From positions 28,396 through 92,395 of the forward strand of contig JACCGJ010015083.1 in NCBI GenBank assembly GCA_013407085.1: a DNA stretch of 64,000 nucleotides, in the 5' to 3' direction. The stretch's first letter is position 1; each line of letters starts with the position of its first letter. Below are positions 1 to 11,465 of this stretch, piece after piece. The translations under genes were made by a program, and so were the position numbers. This stretch comes from Atriophallophorus winterbourni (Eukaryota; Platyhelminthes; Trematoda; Plagiorchiida; Microphallidae). A model generated the notes under the pieces. That model did not search any database. It was not told the DNA's origin and saw nothing but the letters and a program-made list of their open reading frames with translations.

Positions 1-130
1 AAACCCTCTCGCAATTTACAACCTACGTGAACGCTATATGCGCAAAAACAATGGTCGTAATTAATTTACGAGAAACGATCGTTTTTATGTGCCACCGGGT
101 GCCAAACGCGCAACAATATAACGATGAAAG

Positions 131-141
131 ATATATAAAAT
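131..141 (+). promoter_or_regulatory. TATA box of gene A
   Basis: An A/T-rich TATATAAAA motif begins at 132, 43 bp before the ATG at 175. This spacing would place transcription start around 160 and leave a very short leader. A pyrimidine-rich TTTTAG ends at about 162, which could alternatively be a trans-splice or cis-splice acceptor. The matching box before gene B strengthens the call. Confidence 0.55.
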
Positions 142-174
142 AAAACTCTGCTTGTATTTTAGGTAATTTTCACA

Positions 175-887
175 ATGAAACTAATCTTCTTGATCGTCGT
201 CATAGTCGGCGGCTTTTTAATCGTCTCGGATGGTAAAGGTGAGCAGAATTTTTACTATGACTACCTGTACACAATTTAGTGCATAAAATGAAGGAGGTTT
301 TGTCTTTTACAGTACTAAAAAATTGGACGGAAGTAGATACTGAGAGAGTGCACAAGGTTGCTGATCAATTTGACTACTACTGGAGATTGGTCGACTGGAT
401 TCGTAGAACGAATCGAAATAAACCCATAAAATTTGGTCGAGCCAGTGGACCCGATGGAGAAGAGGATGCGACTACAGATGAACCGTCGGAGTCTACGCCA
501 TCCGTCAACGTGTCCGTCTCGACGGAGGATTCCACAACGCAAGAAAAGACCTCCATTGTGACTAGCACAGAAACAAGTGAACAACAAACTGCATCAACTA
601 CTGCTACAACGGAATCGACTTCGACAGAACAAGACGCAGTGTCCACAACTGAAACGACGGATCAATCAACAGAAGCAAACGTGACCGACGGATCATCAAC
701 ATCAGCTTCCACAGACAGCACACAATCGAGTGTTACCACCGATTCTCGGGAGTCATTGACACAACTCCGACAGCTTATGGGAGAGTCTTGGCAACTTATG
801 GGGCATCTGGACAGTCATATGGCCTCCACGGAAGCACTGAAAAAGCAACTAACGCAAGTTGAATTAATCGCAGAAAAAGTGATTTAA
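175..887 (+). CDS. Gene A: small secreted Ser/Thr-rich protein, two exons
   Basis: The coding model is 175-238 joined to 313-887, 212 residues. Exon 1 encodes a signal peptide: a basic Met-Lys start followed by a run of Ile, Leu, Val, Phe and Gly. The donor AAAG|GTGAGC at 238/239 and the acceptor TTTTACAG at 312 define a 74-bp phase-1 intron, and joining them keeps the downstream frame. A second donor 6 bp earlier (G|GTAAAG) also keeps frame. The mature protein starts with a charged segment rich in Trp and Tyr, then a long Thr/Ser/Glu-rich stretch (roughly residues 70-165) resembling an O-glycosylated stalk with two N-glycosylation sequons (NVS, NVT). It ends in a 45-residue amphipathic, probably helical tail. 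No known domain is recognised; function is unknown. AATAAA follows 17 bp after the stop. Gene B has the same layout. Confidence 0.75.
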
Positions 888-903
888 GAACTTAGAAGAT
901 TGG

Positions 904-909
904 AATAAA
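904..909 (+). terminator. Polyadenylation signal of gene A
   Basis: A canonical AATAAA lies 17 bp after the TAA stop of gene A. Position and strand fit 3'-end formation of that transcript. Confidence 0.55.
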
Positions 910-2852
910 TATTGTGTAACCGTATTTAAAATGCATTTTTTGTTCCGCACAAATGTGTTCGGTTTAACTCAAGCAGGGATAAAAAGCACTTGACAAATGA
1001 TCGGCCCCAGTCTAGAAGAACACAATGGATGTGAGGGGATACGTGGAAAAGTAAAGTCAAGCCACTGAAATTTGCTTAAAAAGCCAGATTGTTTAAAATC
1101 GTGATTACTAGAATTTGAAAAAACTAACGTAGTTAACTATAGCCAGTTTGCAGCAGGTGCTAATAGCAGCGATATGCAAACCTCAAACGAATGAGTTGAA
1201 AACTAAGCAAGTGATGTTAGACGACGCAAATATGGCCTGGGTAAATTAAATGAAATCAATCGCGAAAACAGGTATCTTGCCTCGAGCTGATCTGCCAGAG
1301 TGAAGTGAACGTTACGTTGGTACCTGAAACGAATGAATAGCGCAATGCTCAATGGGAAGACTTAAAAAAAGTAGTTCGCTCACCCTGGAAGAAATACTGA
1401 ACTTGTGCGCGTCAACGTTGTAGTGTATGATTCTAGATGTTTCCATATACATTTAGTAAACAGTAGATGAACATCAGAATTCAATGCGAAATGTTCGTTC
1501 GCTTTGTGGAAAAAATTTCAACGATTTTAAGAAAATATAGTAGGCACAAGATTCGAAATGAAGTTTTACACTGTTAAGAGAGACAAATATGAATATAGCA
1601 CCCTGGTTCAGGTTTGTTGCTATTCGCTAGAATTGGCTTAATAACAAAGTGCATTAAAGTTTCACGATAGCCCAGATATCTTCAGCTTTTTCCGACATCA
1701 TCCAGTGAAAAAGTGTAAGTGCGATGAATGTGATCAACGCATTACTTTGGTCATCCATCAGCACGGCGAGCGCTTGACCAGTAATCATTATGAGAATCTG
1801 TGATTGAACATCGTGGTTCGTTTTACGAACGACACTGTGAAGTCTAACTTTGTTTGTATTTTAGTTTATTATCTATTTTCACCCGACGACGGCAGACAGT
1901 GCGAAGGAGACCTGATATAAGCGATATAAAATGAAATGATAGATTGAAAGCGTTTCACCCTATGTGTACGATGTTGATCACAGGCTAACTATTTGACGAG
2001 TCGCTTGAGTCAGTAAGGCAAACTGGTAAGGGAAGATTCCGTTACGAGATATAAGCTGTAATGAATAAAATTATTGAATGACAGCAGACTCTTTACTTGC
2101 ACAGAGTTGAGACTGATACCCAATGAATTGTCAATTGCATGTACCCTTCCGACAGTAATGATTTGCTTTCTTGCTCACGATTCAGCAGAATGGTTTATGT
2201 CTAACGTCATATTGAAAATGGTACATCGAGTATTAGATTCTTAATTTTCCCGCATGCGTATACATGACTACTATGTGTGCCCATTGACTGAATGCAGAGG
2301 AGTAACATCAACATTAGCGTCGCATTAAGTGGTAATTTGATAGCTAATTCGAGGCTACAAGAAACTAAGAGGACAAGTGGGGAAGATGTGTGTGTCAAAC
2401 AGTTCCTGCGTATGGAAAAACAAATGCCAAATTTTCGATCGATATGCTCCATGGTGAAATCGGCTAAAGAAAACACTGAGACTTAAACCTGACCAGATAA
2501 ATGGAGGGAAGTGCGATAAGCAATAAAATGATGACAAGTACTACACATAATAACATGGCTAGTTCTCAGCACAATACGTACGAAAAAACAATAACAGACT
2601 AGCAGTAATTGATCGGAACGGTCAAGGCAACCTAAAACATTCTCGGACGGAAACAAAAGCGTTACGTTCTAGCTTTAAAACACTGCTAAATAAAGCCGAA
2701 ATATACTTGGAATTTAAAGGGAAACAAGCGAGGGGACATTAGATTGAGATATTAATACGCGAACAAGCTGTCTCTAAGTATGATCGCAAAACGAAACGCC
2801 AGGCGTATTCATAGGTAAAATTATTTTTTGCGTAACAAGAAAATGATAAATA
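910..2852. other. Intergenic sequence, nothing recognised
   Basis: There is no coding stretch longer than about 90 codons and no similarity I recognise to the mobile elements elsewhere in the window. It separates the 3' end of gene A from the 3' end of the convergent hydrolase gene, so it should hold the 3' UTR of the latter. Confidence 0.5.
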
Positions 2853-5800
2853 TCACGTCAAATATTCCACCCCCTCGATGTCTGTGAATCGTTCTGATGG
2901 GTCTTTGATAAATCCGACGATGAGTTGAAGAACCGCTTGCGGGTTATCAACGTGCACCCAGTGATTGGCCTCCTTAACGCTGACAATATCCGATTGAGGA
3001 AAGTATTTGCGAATCACCGGAAGGTCGTGAATGCTGTGGAGGACCAGAAAATCATTGGATGTATCCCAGTGGATGAAAGCGAAGCTGGTCGGAATGACGT
3101 TATGAATGGCGGGTAAGGCTCTGAAGCATGGGCTACACGACAGTTATTCCACTAATAGTGTTGGCATGCACATGCTAGAAGCTGCAGGAAGACGAGCGTA
3201 GGCTGGAATAATAATATTTGAGGATATTCCGAAACGACAATTATCAACCAGATCATAGACTGAAGTTAGAGAAAACAATTTTTACAAGAAACTAGGTTTA
3301 TAATCGAGTAGTAGGAGATTGAACATGTTTCGATAAATGTATAAAATGAACCATCTAGAAGCTGAAACTAATCATTCATTTTACAGCCCGATTGACTTGT
3401 GTTAAAACAAAACATCGTTTCAAAAATCAATGGCGCTGCATGTTTGAAACAACGAATGTTGTCATACAAGCCTCGATCCAGTCAATACCACCCAGTTTGA
3501 GGTAGTAGGTGGAATAAGATACGTTCAGGTTGTTATGACCTAGACAAATATAAGAGATGAATGTTGGTTCCATCTTTTTCCGCATGCAACTCGGTACCGT
3601 TCGCAAATCAATTTAACATGGCATTACCTGTGCGGTATACAAAAACGGTACAATTACCCATCGGTTTTTAGGGTGAGTTGCAAATAGTTTAATAGGAGCT
3701 AAATTTGGACTTAAAAGTATTGTGATACGTATATATGATATCACAAGACTAGTTACAAGGGATTGCCATGCAATTCTAGAAAACAAGTAGACAGATAATG
3801 TTGACCAATTACCTTCCGTTTACATGACCCTCAAAATAGCGTAGTTATTCCGTCTTCTCCTAGAAATTTGTACAAGTTAAGATCGTGTAAATTTCTTTCA
3901 CAAAACCGTATGATTCATGGCTACATCGCTAAGGCCTTGCGACTCTATTTGGATGGCAAATTTGTTGGCACTGGTGTAAACTTTGGACAAAAGACTTGTG
4001 CATAAAATGTTGCCAAGGCATCAGCGGTATCCCTAAAAGATTCAGTCTATTCACCATCACCAACCGTTTAATTCTATCCTAAATTCAGAGGCGAATGACA
4101 CCGCATGGTACATTCTGTAGCTCGAACCGCGTGTGAGAAACAGCTGTACAATAAAGGGTCTCGTGGTAACGCACAGCTACTCCAGATGTGCAATCATGCA
4201 GTACTTCTGTGCTGCCCGGCTTACATCGTGGTAAATTGATTGGCCACCGGTAGTGAGCTGCATGCTAAAACACGATGGAGTCTCACTGCCATTTATATTT
4301 CCCCCTAATATCTGTCTAGGCTTGGGCAACATGACAGTATCATAGCCCTCGTGTAGTCTCTGACTGTGCGCAACTTTGATGGATCAGGCTTGTGTTTTCA
4401 TACATACATTTATACAGCTACTCTACCACCCGTTCCTAAGCGGTCTTGCCGAAGAATGATAAAACACACATTGTTAACTAAATAAGCAATCTCAAAAGTG
4501 TGTTGTGTTCTCAGTCAAATGGATCCCCAAAATCACTGTTCACCAACGTAGGAAAGGGTTAAAGGCGGATGAACCGCAAAATCACGATCCTGCCGTGATT
4601 GTGTTCCCGTTAATCAGTGACTTTCCCTCTTAACTTTATTTTAAAAAAAGACACACAAAGATCAAAAACGGCATGTGTAAACAGACAAAATCCCCTTTTT
4701 CCTTTCATGATGTACCCTCTTCATGGTATACTTGTTGGCACATCGTCTGTAAAGCCTTGTGTAATAATAATAATAATATCCGGAAAATCACTGTTCACCA
4801 ACGTAGGAAAGGGTTCAAGGCCAAATAATCGGAAAATAACGATCCATTTTAACCCTAATTGCGGAGATCGATCACAAGAGGGTGAACAACACTTTTATAA
4901 CGCAGATCGATATTTCTAGAATGTTCTAAAACATTGCTCAAAGTTCAAACCAATTAACAAGTCGGGATGTTTTCACTGATCAACTGTAGTGTTCCCTTTT
5001 CAGCCAACCAACGACCTGGAATGTTTCATGGGTTAGGAGTAGTGTCTTCTAATACTCATTAAATCCTTGTGAGAAGAAGGACGGGTGGGTCGATTACAGT
5101 ACTCTATGAGGCATGATCCTACAGTTTTATCCAGCAATGTCAAACACTCAAACCCAGCATCCGGAGTGAAAAATATTATATGGCAGATATGTAGTTGATC
5201 AAATTCATAAATTATTCACCCGGAACGCAAATCAAGACATTGATAAGTGATTTTCGATCCCATATATTTTGGCCAAAACCGGAAGTCAAAATCACATGAA
5301 TTCCATATAAAATATGCGGACATTTTGTTCAAAAAAATTAAGCGCCATCATGATTCCTAGTTAATAGTTTGGAACGCAAGAAAATAAAAATCAAAACATT
5401 AGTAAGTTTAGTGAGATAATTCTATCCGAGAGTGTTTAACAAAGAAGTGAGCAACACGTCACTTTAGGCAAGCTCGTCTATTGTTCTGTCTATATTCCAC
5501 ATGATAAACGGTCGCAAGTGAAAGCCATTCGTGGATTGTGAATGACCACCCAGTCAAGAAGACTTGACTGCATGCTCCCGTGAGAGATCGTACTAGTTGA
5601 ACCCATACACTTGACGGAACTGTGTCACACGCGCGTTGGACACTTGAAGTCGTTTGCCAATAGCTGTGGACGGGGGTGGTTTATGTGTATTCTATGCAAC
5701 TTGATCCTAGAAACCGGAGCTTAGCGTAAACCACAAAGTATCATGAGAAACTGAGAATACGGGAGTAAAGATGTGACATTTAAATAGGTTCAAAAAGCAT

Positions 5801-8800
5801 ACTGAGATTACAAAAGTTGCCAGTGGTCAGTTAGGTGTGATCACTTGTGGCAAAACAAGTAAACGCTGAATATGCCGTACATCTGCACAGGACATAACCC
5901 CATAATCTCCAATATCTCGCAATTATTAATGATGAAAAAATTCACTAGCATAGAGGACGACTGACAGGATGAAGGATTTGGACGAATGACCGAGAAACGA
6001 GAAATTAACGTTTAGCATCAAACGACAAGTGCCCACAGGAAAGCACTCGGTAAAATGAACAACATTGAGAAAACGTATTCTGAAATAAACGAATGGGTTC
6101 TCTATTGTGGCGATTGACATCAACCACTGCTCATCAGCTAGTCAAAGAACGGTGCAACATCATGCGTGTTCGAATACGATCAAATAAATTTGTGTTTTTG
6201 AGCATTCGCATAGTTCGCGCAGAGGTGACGATTTCTCAAAATTACGTCATTTGTGGCGCAAAAGCCGAATCCGGTGGCGCAAAAGCCGAATCCGGACCAT
6301 AAAACAAAACGTGAAAATTCGTCGAAGATCACAGATAGCTGCGCAGTAAAGGCGATGATTTAGTGCAATCGGACGAGAATTTCGGGGTTTACACGTATTT
6401 AACGTCATCATTATGAATATATGTATACATATACGTCTGTATATAAATAAACTGATTGAAACGAATAGATACACTTTCATTCTGTGACAAAATGGCAAGA
6501 ATATCTCTCGCGGTTTTAATCGCATTATCGATGGCCACGATTGATGCATGTAAGTTTCAGGTGTGTCGGTTTTGGTAAATCTCGATGTCACTGACAAGGT
6601 GAATAATTTTTTGAACTGTTACAGCCATTTTGACCAAGTTTGCATGGTCACCGAAAATCTTGGGATTGCCAATTCCGCCTCCGTTATGGTTCCTAAAGAG
6701 TACGACCGAGACAGTTCCTACATGGCCTACTGAACCCACTAGCACAACGGAACCAACCACTACGGAACCATTAAGAGACCTTTTTGTAGAATCCGAATAT
6801 CAAAACCAGACCGAGCTATGTCAATTATGCCCTCGGCGCAATGGGATCACAGCCAAAAAAGAGGAATGGATGCAAGCGGTGGAAAATGTGGAAAAAGCGC
6901 TAAACAGTTTGCAAATAAATTTGAACCAGACTCTGAGAGAAGAAAAAAGTGCACGGGAAGCGATCGAACAGCTGAAAAGTGTCATGCAAGATGCGGGAAT
7001 CGTGTGACACGTTTTTGATGATATTTTGAAGTAATGTTTGAATCACGCTAACAAAATGTTGCTATTTAACCTCGCTCATGGTTGGTGTAGTTGGGGAAGG
7101 AATGTATGCGTGTATAAAAACAAATGCCGGGATTCGGGCAAAAAGTGCCATATGAGTAACAACGGCGCGCAAGCAAAGATGCTGTCAGGTTGTTAGTGCT
7201 TAGTATGTATGTGTACGTATGAAACTACAAGCCAGGATCCAGGCAAAGTGAATGAAGAGCATAATCTAAAATACTGCCAAATGGCCTTAGTGGCTTAGTA
7301 AGTATCTCAAAACCTTTGACAAACCAATTTAGCAGAAAGGTACTGCCTAGTTAAGCATCCGTGAAGCAAGGAATCATAAAATGGAAGATATAACGTACAT
7401 GAAGCCGAGTAGAAATCGTGCATTAAGCGCGCAGGAAGGTTTGAAATGCACTAAATAAGATCAGCAGACCGCGTTCAAGTGATACAAACAAATACCCGAT
7501 GATAAGTACTGAGAGTGGGCGAAATGATTATCGCCAGAAGCTGTTTGGCCTCAAAGAATGTTGCTAATGCACGGTGCTCGTAGCCTTGGACAGAATAGGC
7601 CACAAGTTACGATCAAGTGGGCAGCGGAATAAGGAAACTCTGGTTCATTTTGACCTGGAGGATGGGGATTCAGTTTTTCTCTAATCACTTGGCGTCTGGC
7701 TACCGAATCAGTGTAGCCACAAACTAAAAGAGTTTTAGTCATAACTAATCAAGAACAGGTGTACCGATCCCTTAACAAAATAATTTTAAACATATCAATT
7801 AGACTGATCTATAAAGCCGCGGAGTCTACAGAGTGGTACACACATGTAAATTGGGATGAGGAAATCTGGTTGTTGTTGTTGGTGGTGGTGGTGTCCTATG
7901 GTGTGCATCACAAACGCATTTCGGCTCCAAGCCTTGATAAAACGAAGGTTTGTTTATGAGAAATGTAAACGCGTATGCGTACCGGCAAACAACCATTTAC
8001 TTCATTAAAACAACATGGAAACTGGGGAGCAGTTAACATAGATGTAGCAAGGTTGTTAGAATGTAGCAAGAAGCGTGTAGCATGTGGGATCTCAATTGTT
8101 TTCAGTAGCAAAGAGAATGTGTGCTACGAAACGTCATCAACGGGACTCGAAATCTCGTTAATTTGTAGCAGACTAGTGTCTCTACACATTGATCATTAAG
8201 GCACTACACTTGATTCAACCGATCAAATACATCTGCCGATCCATACTCATGTTTTCTGTTAGCTTGTTCCCACAGAAAGCAAATAAATCGGTGTTGCAAG
8301 TCAAACGACACGAAACTGCAGTGCGAACATAATAAGATCCGCTAACCTTACATAGTTCGATCGTCCACCAGCGATGAACAGTGTGGGACGATCGAAGATT
8401 CGACCGGTAAGCTCAAAGTGAGGAAATCCGACCAAGTGGTGCCATTCCGATTCGATTGCTTGCAAATTCACACGCCAAACGAATTCCCCATTTTGATGAT
8501 CCAAATTGGTGAGCAGAAAATTTCGTAGCGCGCTATCCTGAGCAAGGAATAACGGTTAAGGAATGCAGAAAATGAAGACATTAACAGTTTCAAAACGATT
8601 GGTGAGGTTCTGACATGAAAGCGAATGAATGTACATGAAATTTGGTTATGCATGTATGAAAGCACAACCCGGATCCAGGCAAAGTGCCGCACAGTCATAG
8701 ACTGCACGTGGCTTAAGATACTATCAGATTGCCCAGGCCTAGACAGATATCAGAAAGAAAATAGAAATGAAAATGAGACCCCCGCGTGTTTCAGCATGCA

Positions 8801-9781
8801 GCTCACTACCGGATTCAAATCAATGGATGAGGGGTTAAGTTCAGGATAGAAATTTACGACGAAAAATAGAACAGAAAGATTTCTAATCCACTGAGAGCAA
8901 ATTTGTTTTCAAGAAACATAGATTATCAGGCAACCATATGTATTACTCCAAGTTACTTGAATAATTTCTTGGTGCCCAATGCAGTATAATACTTCCGTTG
9001 AAATTTTATAGTTTAAATTCACTGAAATAGTTGTAAAAAGTAAAAGAATTTGAAAGCAATGAACCTTCTAATAATTCCGATAACCGAGTTGGTTAATAAA
9101 TACCGAATAATAAGCGCCGTCTAAGTTTGATGTAAAGGATTCAACGTACTCTAATAAGGAAAACTAGGGTAATTTGCAAACAGCTATGAAAAAACGTACA
9201 GGAATAGTTTCTTTCCATTCCTCTGAGAGCCAATCACGAACTCCGGATATTGTTCCGTCACTTTCCCTCTCGGCACGATAAAAGTCCGCGTCTAACATTG
9301 CACGAAGATTGGGCACAATAGCATGTGCTTTGGAAGTAAAAGCGGGTGATATATCTAAGATGATTAAACGATTGAATTTCTCTGGCTAAAAACCATAATA
9401 AAAGCGAAAGATAAAGCATACCGTCATGAGAGCTGCACACATGGAAGCCTTCCCACCCATACTGTGGCCAACGAGACAAACATCGGGTAGCTTTAAATCA
9501 TCAACGACACGAATTAAATCCTCTGCCATTGAGACGAATCTCATATCAGTTGACCGAGGGCTTCGACCATGATTACGCAAATCGACTGCACAGACCTAAA
9601 GCATGACACCACGTGATTAAAATAAACATACCGTGCCACATCGCAGCCTGTTTAACGCACGCGAAATACTTTGCCAATTTTGTTTGGATCCAAATAATCC
9701 ATGACTTATAAGCAGGCTTCTTTTAATCAAGGGATCAACCGAGCGGAACAACGAATGTGCCAGTGGTAAGCCAGAGGACAT
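2853..9781 (-). CDS. ABHD11: ABHD11-like alpha/beta hydrolase, five exons
   Basis: The minus-strand exons are 9781-9632, 9595-9422, 9385-9200, 8537-8347 and 3033-2853, totalling 882 nt or 293 residues plus stop. All junctions are GT-AG and in phase. The protein has the oxyanion segment HGLFGS (residues 27-32), the LRNHGRSP loop, the nucleophile elbow GHSMGG with Ser95, ILDISP, a WRVNL segment, GGRSNYV, and the catalytic His258 in ANHWVH. The segment from SNYV to the FP motif has the same length as I recall for human ABHD11. ABHD11 is a mitochondrial serine hydrolase linked to the 2-oxoglutarate dehydrogenase complex in mammals. Residue 1 is chosen at 9781 because an in-frame TGA lies just upstream; no transit peptide is visible, so a further 5' exon is possible. 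Introns 1 and 2 are only 36 bp; intron 4 is 5,313 bp and contains gene B on the other strand. Confidence 0.9.
3580..3630 (+). repeat. Fragment of the dispersed ~210-bp repeat
   Basis: A short stretch resembles the second half of the repeat family seen complete at 10,884: a GCATG-containing start, a GGTACCG-like core and a CAAATCAATTTA block. It is a diverged relic inside the last hydrolase intron. Confidence 0.35.
4181..4410 (-). repeat. Dispersed ~210-bp repeat, full copy
   Basis: Read on the minus strand it starts after TATG repeats with the AAGCCTGATCCA block. It continues through the CAGTCAGAGACT hairpin-like segment and a CCTAGACAGATAT block to the ACCGGTGGCCAATCAATTTACCA end. It matches the copies at 8,651 and 10,884 along its length. 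No coding potential is seen; it lies within the last hydrolase intron, in the sense of that gene. Confidence 0.65.
4529..4860. repeat. Diverged direct repeat
   Basis: The same 32 bp (AAAATCACTGTTCACCAACG and onward) occur at 4529-4560 and again at 4784-4815. The following ~45 bp are similar but diverged. About 220 bp lie between the copies, ending in an AAT run at 4761-4778. This could be a local duplication or an AAT-tailed retroposon inserted next to a duplicated stretch. Confidence 0.55.
6253..6294. repeat. Perfect 21-bp tandem duplication upstream of gene B
   Basis: The unit GTGGCGCAAAAGCCGAATCCG occurs twice in direct tandem at 6253-6273 and 6274-6294, about 150 bp upstream of the gene B TATA box. 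It is G/C-richer than its surroundings. A regulatory role is only a possibility. Confidence 0.6.
6440..6450 (+). promoter_or_regulatory. TATA box of gene B
   Basis: TATATAAATAA lies 52 bp before the ATG at 6492, comparable to the 43 bp in gene A, which predicts a leader of roughly 20 nt. Confidence 0.55.
6492..7007 (+). CDS. Gene B: small secreted Thr-rich protein nested in the ABHD11 intron
   Basis: The coding model is 6492-6549 joined to 6625-7007, 146 residues. Exon 1 gives a typical signal peptide (Met-Ala-Arg, then a hydrophobic core, ending Ile-Asp-Ala). Donor T|GTAAGT at 6550 and acceptor TTACAG at 6624 define a 75-bp phase-1 intron, nearly the same size and phase as in gene A. The mature part begins with a short hydrophobic/Pro-rich segment. 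It is followed by a stretch of Thr-Glu-Pro repeats (residues about 48-68), a Cys-x2-Cys pair, two N-glycosylation sequons (NQT twice) and a C-terminal helical segment of about 50 residues rich in Glu, Lys and Gln that could form a coiled coil. No domain is recognised. Primary-sequence similarity to gene A is weak, so the relation rests on architecture. It lies antisense inside the 5.3-kb hydrolase intron. Confidence 0.75.
7204..7252 (+). repeat. Degenerate start of the ~210-bp repeat
   Basis: A TATG-rich lead-in is followed by ACAAGCCAGGATCCAGGCAA, matching the first 30-40 bp of the dispersed family. The rest of the unit is too diverged to follow. Confidence 0.45.
8651..8827 (+). repeat. Dispersed ~210-bp repeat
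   Basis: The copy contains the GATCCAGGCAAAGTGCCGCA start, the CAGTCATAGACTG block, the CCCAGGCCTAGACAGATAT block and the CAGCTCACTACCGG end. It lies in the third hydrolase intron (8538-9199), antisense to that gene. Confidence 0.65.
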
Positions 9782-10883
9782 GGCAATGAACAACTCCGTT
9801 CAGAATCCCATAAGCTGTACAGCGAAAAAGAATTTAGTCGAAGCCTGAAATATAGTGAAATTAATTCTTATCCGTGGTATACAACAAGATAGACGGATTG
9901 AAAGGACAATGAACCGCATGAAACAATACACTTTTAATTTTCAAGATACTATCAATAACTTGACTCAATCGCGATCCGTATTATTAATAGCAATACAGTT
10001 GTCTTGCTAGCATTTTGTATATATGAATGTGGAGAGTTGCTCGGCATATATACTGAGTAAATAGTAGTATTTGTTTGTTTATCATCAGCGATTCACCGTG
10101 TGCAAAAGCACACCACAGTCTCTTTATCCCTATTTCTCTATTGCACCAAATGTTTTGTTCGATCCGGGAGTTTGAAGGTTTCCCGCCAGGCTGGGGTTAG
10201 TTCATCATACTAACTTAACTCGGACGTAGAGAGAAATCAGTTCTCTCTCTAGTGTCAACTAATGATGGGTGCTCAGAGCAAATATTCAGCTCGCGTAGGA
10301 AGGTAGAACATTGCGCATGGTAACAAAAGCAAAGTTAGTGTGATGCAACGAATTCAGCGAAGTCATCGAGTCCATAAACCGTAGCTGTTTAGGGAACCAC
10401 GTGCAACCAGATAAAATTTCCTTGAAACTCGATAGACTATTTAGTACGACACTACCGACGCTCGAGTTCGCGTCGACAGCCTAGAACCTAATGAATCTAA
10501 CTGGAGAATTTAAAAAAGATTAACACTGTGGTAAATTGTTTTCATGAAAAAATTACTCACGATTTCCACATCAAATTTTTGTTATATGTTTGCATAGCGA
10601 GTTTGTGAACATTTTTTTATTTTTTTGTTTTTGGTATAATTGAATCTGATTCAGAAATATAAACGATGCAAAGGTTATTCGTACTGGAAAAATGGCATTA
10701 GTAATTTGGTAAATAAAGTAACAATATAAAACATTTTATCGTCCAATCTCAATGAACAACTAATCGTTCATATAGGCAAGTGTAGTCAATATTCTTTACG
10801 AATTAATTATGGCGATTATTTAATGAGGTTTTAGGAGCGACGCAGGCTTGTGACGTTTTACATAAAAACATACATACACAAAT
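9782..10883. other. Upstream region of the hydrolase, nothing coding recognised
   Basis: No open reading frame or known repeat is seen. The hydrolase promoter should lie near 9,800-10,000 on the minus strand, but I see no convincing motif there. A short A/T-rich, poly-T stretch occurs near 10,610-10,640. Confidence 0.4.
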
Positions 10884-11103
10884 ACATGTATGTATGAAAT
10901 CACAAGCCTGATCCAGGCCAGGTGCGCACAGTCAAAGACTGCACGTAGGCTATGATACTGTCAGGTTGACAGGCCTAGACAGATATTGGAACGGCAAGGA
11001 GACTCCAGCGTGTATTCGCATGAAGCTAATTACCGGTGGCAAATCAATTTAGCACGGGTAGCTGCGCAGCGCAGAAGTGCTGCAAGATTGCACATCCGCG
11101 CAT
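10884..11103 (+). repeat. Dispersed ~210-bp repeat, most complete copy
   Basis: The unit begins after ATGTATGTATG and runs through both conserved halves to CTGCAAGATTGCACATCCG. The minus-strand copy at 4181-4410 ends in the same block, which defines both limits of the family. It is followed by about 60 bp of ACATAC-type simple sequence and then about 280 bp with no feature recognised (to 11,465). Confidence 0.7.
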
Positions 11104-11465
11104 ACATTTATACCTACATACACATACGCACACATACAAACATGTATACATAAACACATACATAAATGCATACAACGCAGATCAGCTTAGGTGATTATTC
11201 TGATGTCTTTCTCCTAACAAAAAAAGTTGAAATCAATGAAATATTCAACAAACAGATTCGATATTCAGAACCGCATATTACATGACATGGAGCAGTTTGA
11301 CAAGTTTAAACGACATTTAATTAACCGCAAAAGATAAATAAACTATTTCTACGTCAGGCTGAAAGGCATCCTAATCAGCTATAGCTTAGTTGTAGCAAAC
11401 TTACGCAAGAAACGGTTGTCAAACGCAAACAAATCAAAATGAAGTGATTTATGCATGAAATGCAA

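Noticed and set aside
175..7007. Genes A and B as recent tandem duplicates
   Set aside because: Exon layout agrees but the mature proteins do not align convincingly; common descent is left as a possibility only.
7759..8199. Plus-strand frames within the last hydrolase intron
   Set aside because: They are short, lack splice context or domain similarity, and sit in intronic sequence.
9258..9479. Overlapping minus-strand frame across the 9386-9421 intron
   Set aside because: It reads through the 36-bp intron in another frame; the spliced hydrolase model explains the sequence.
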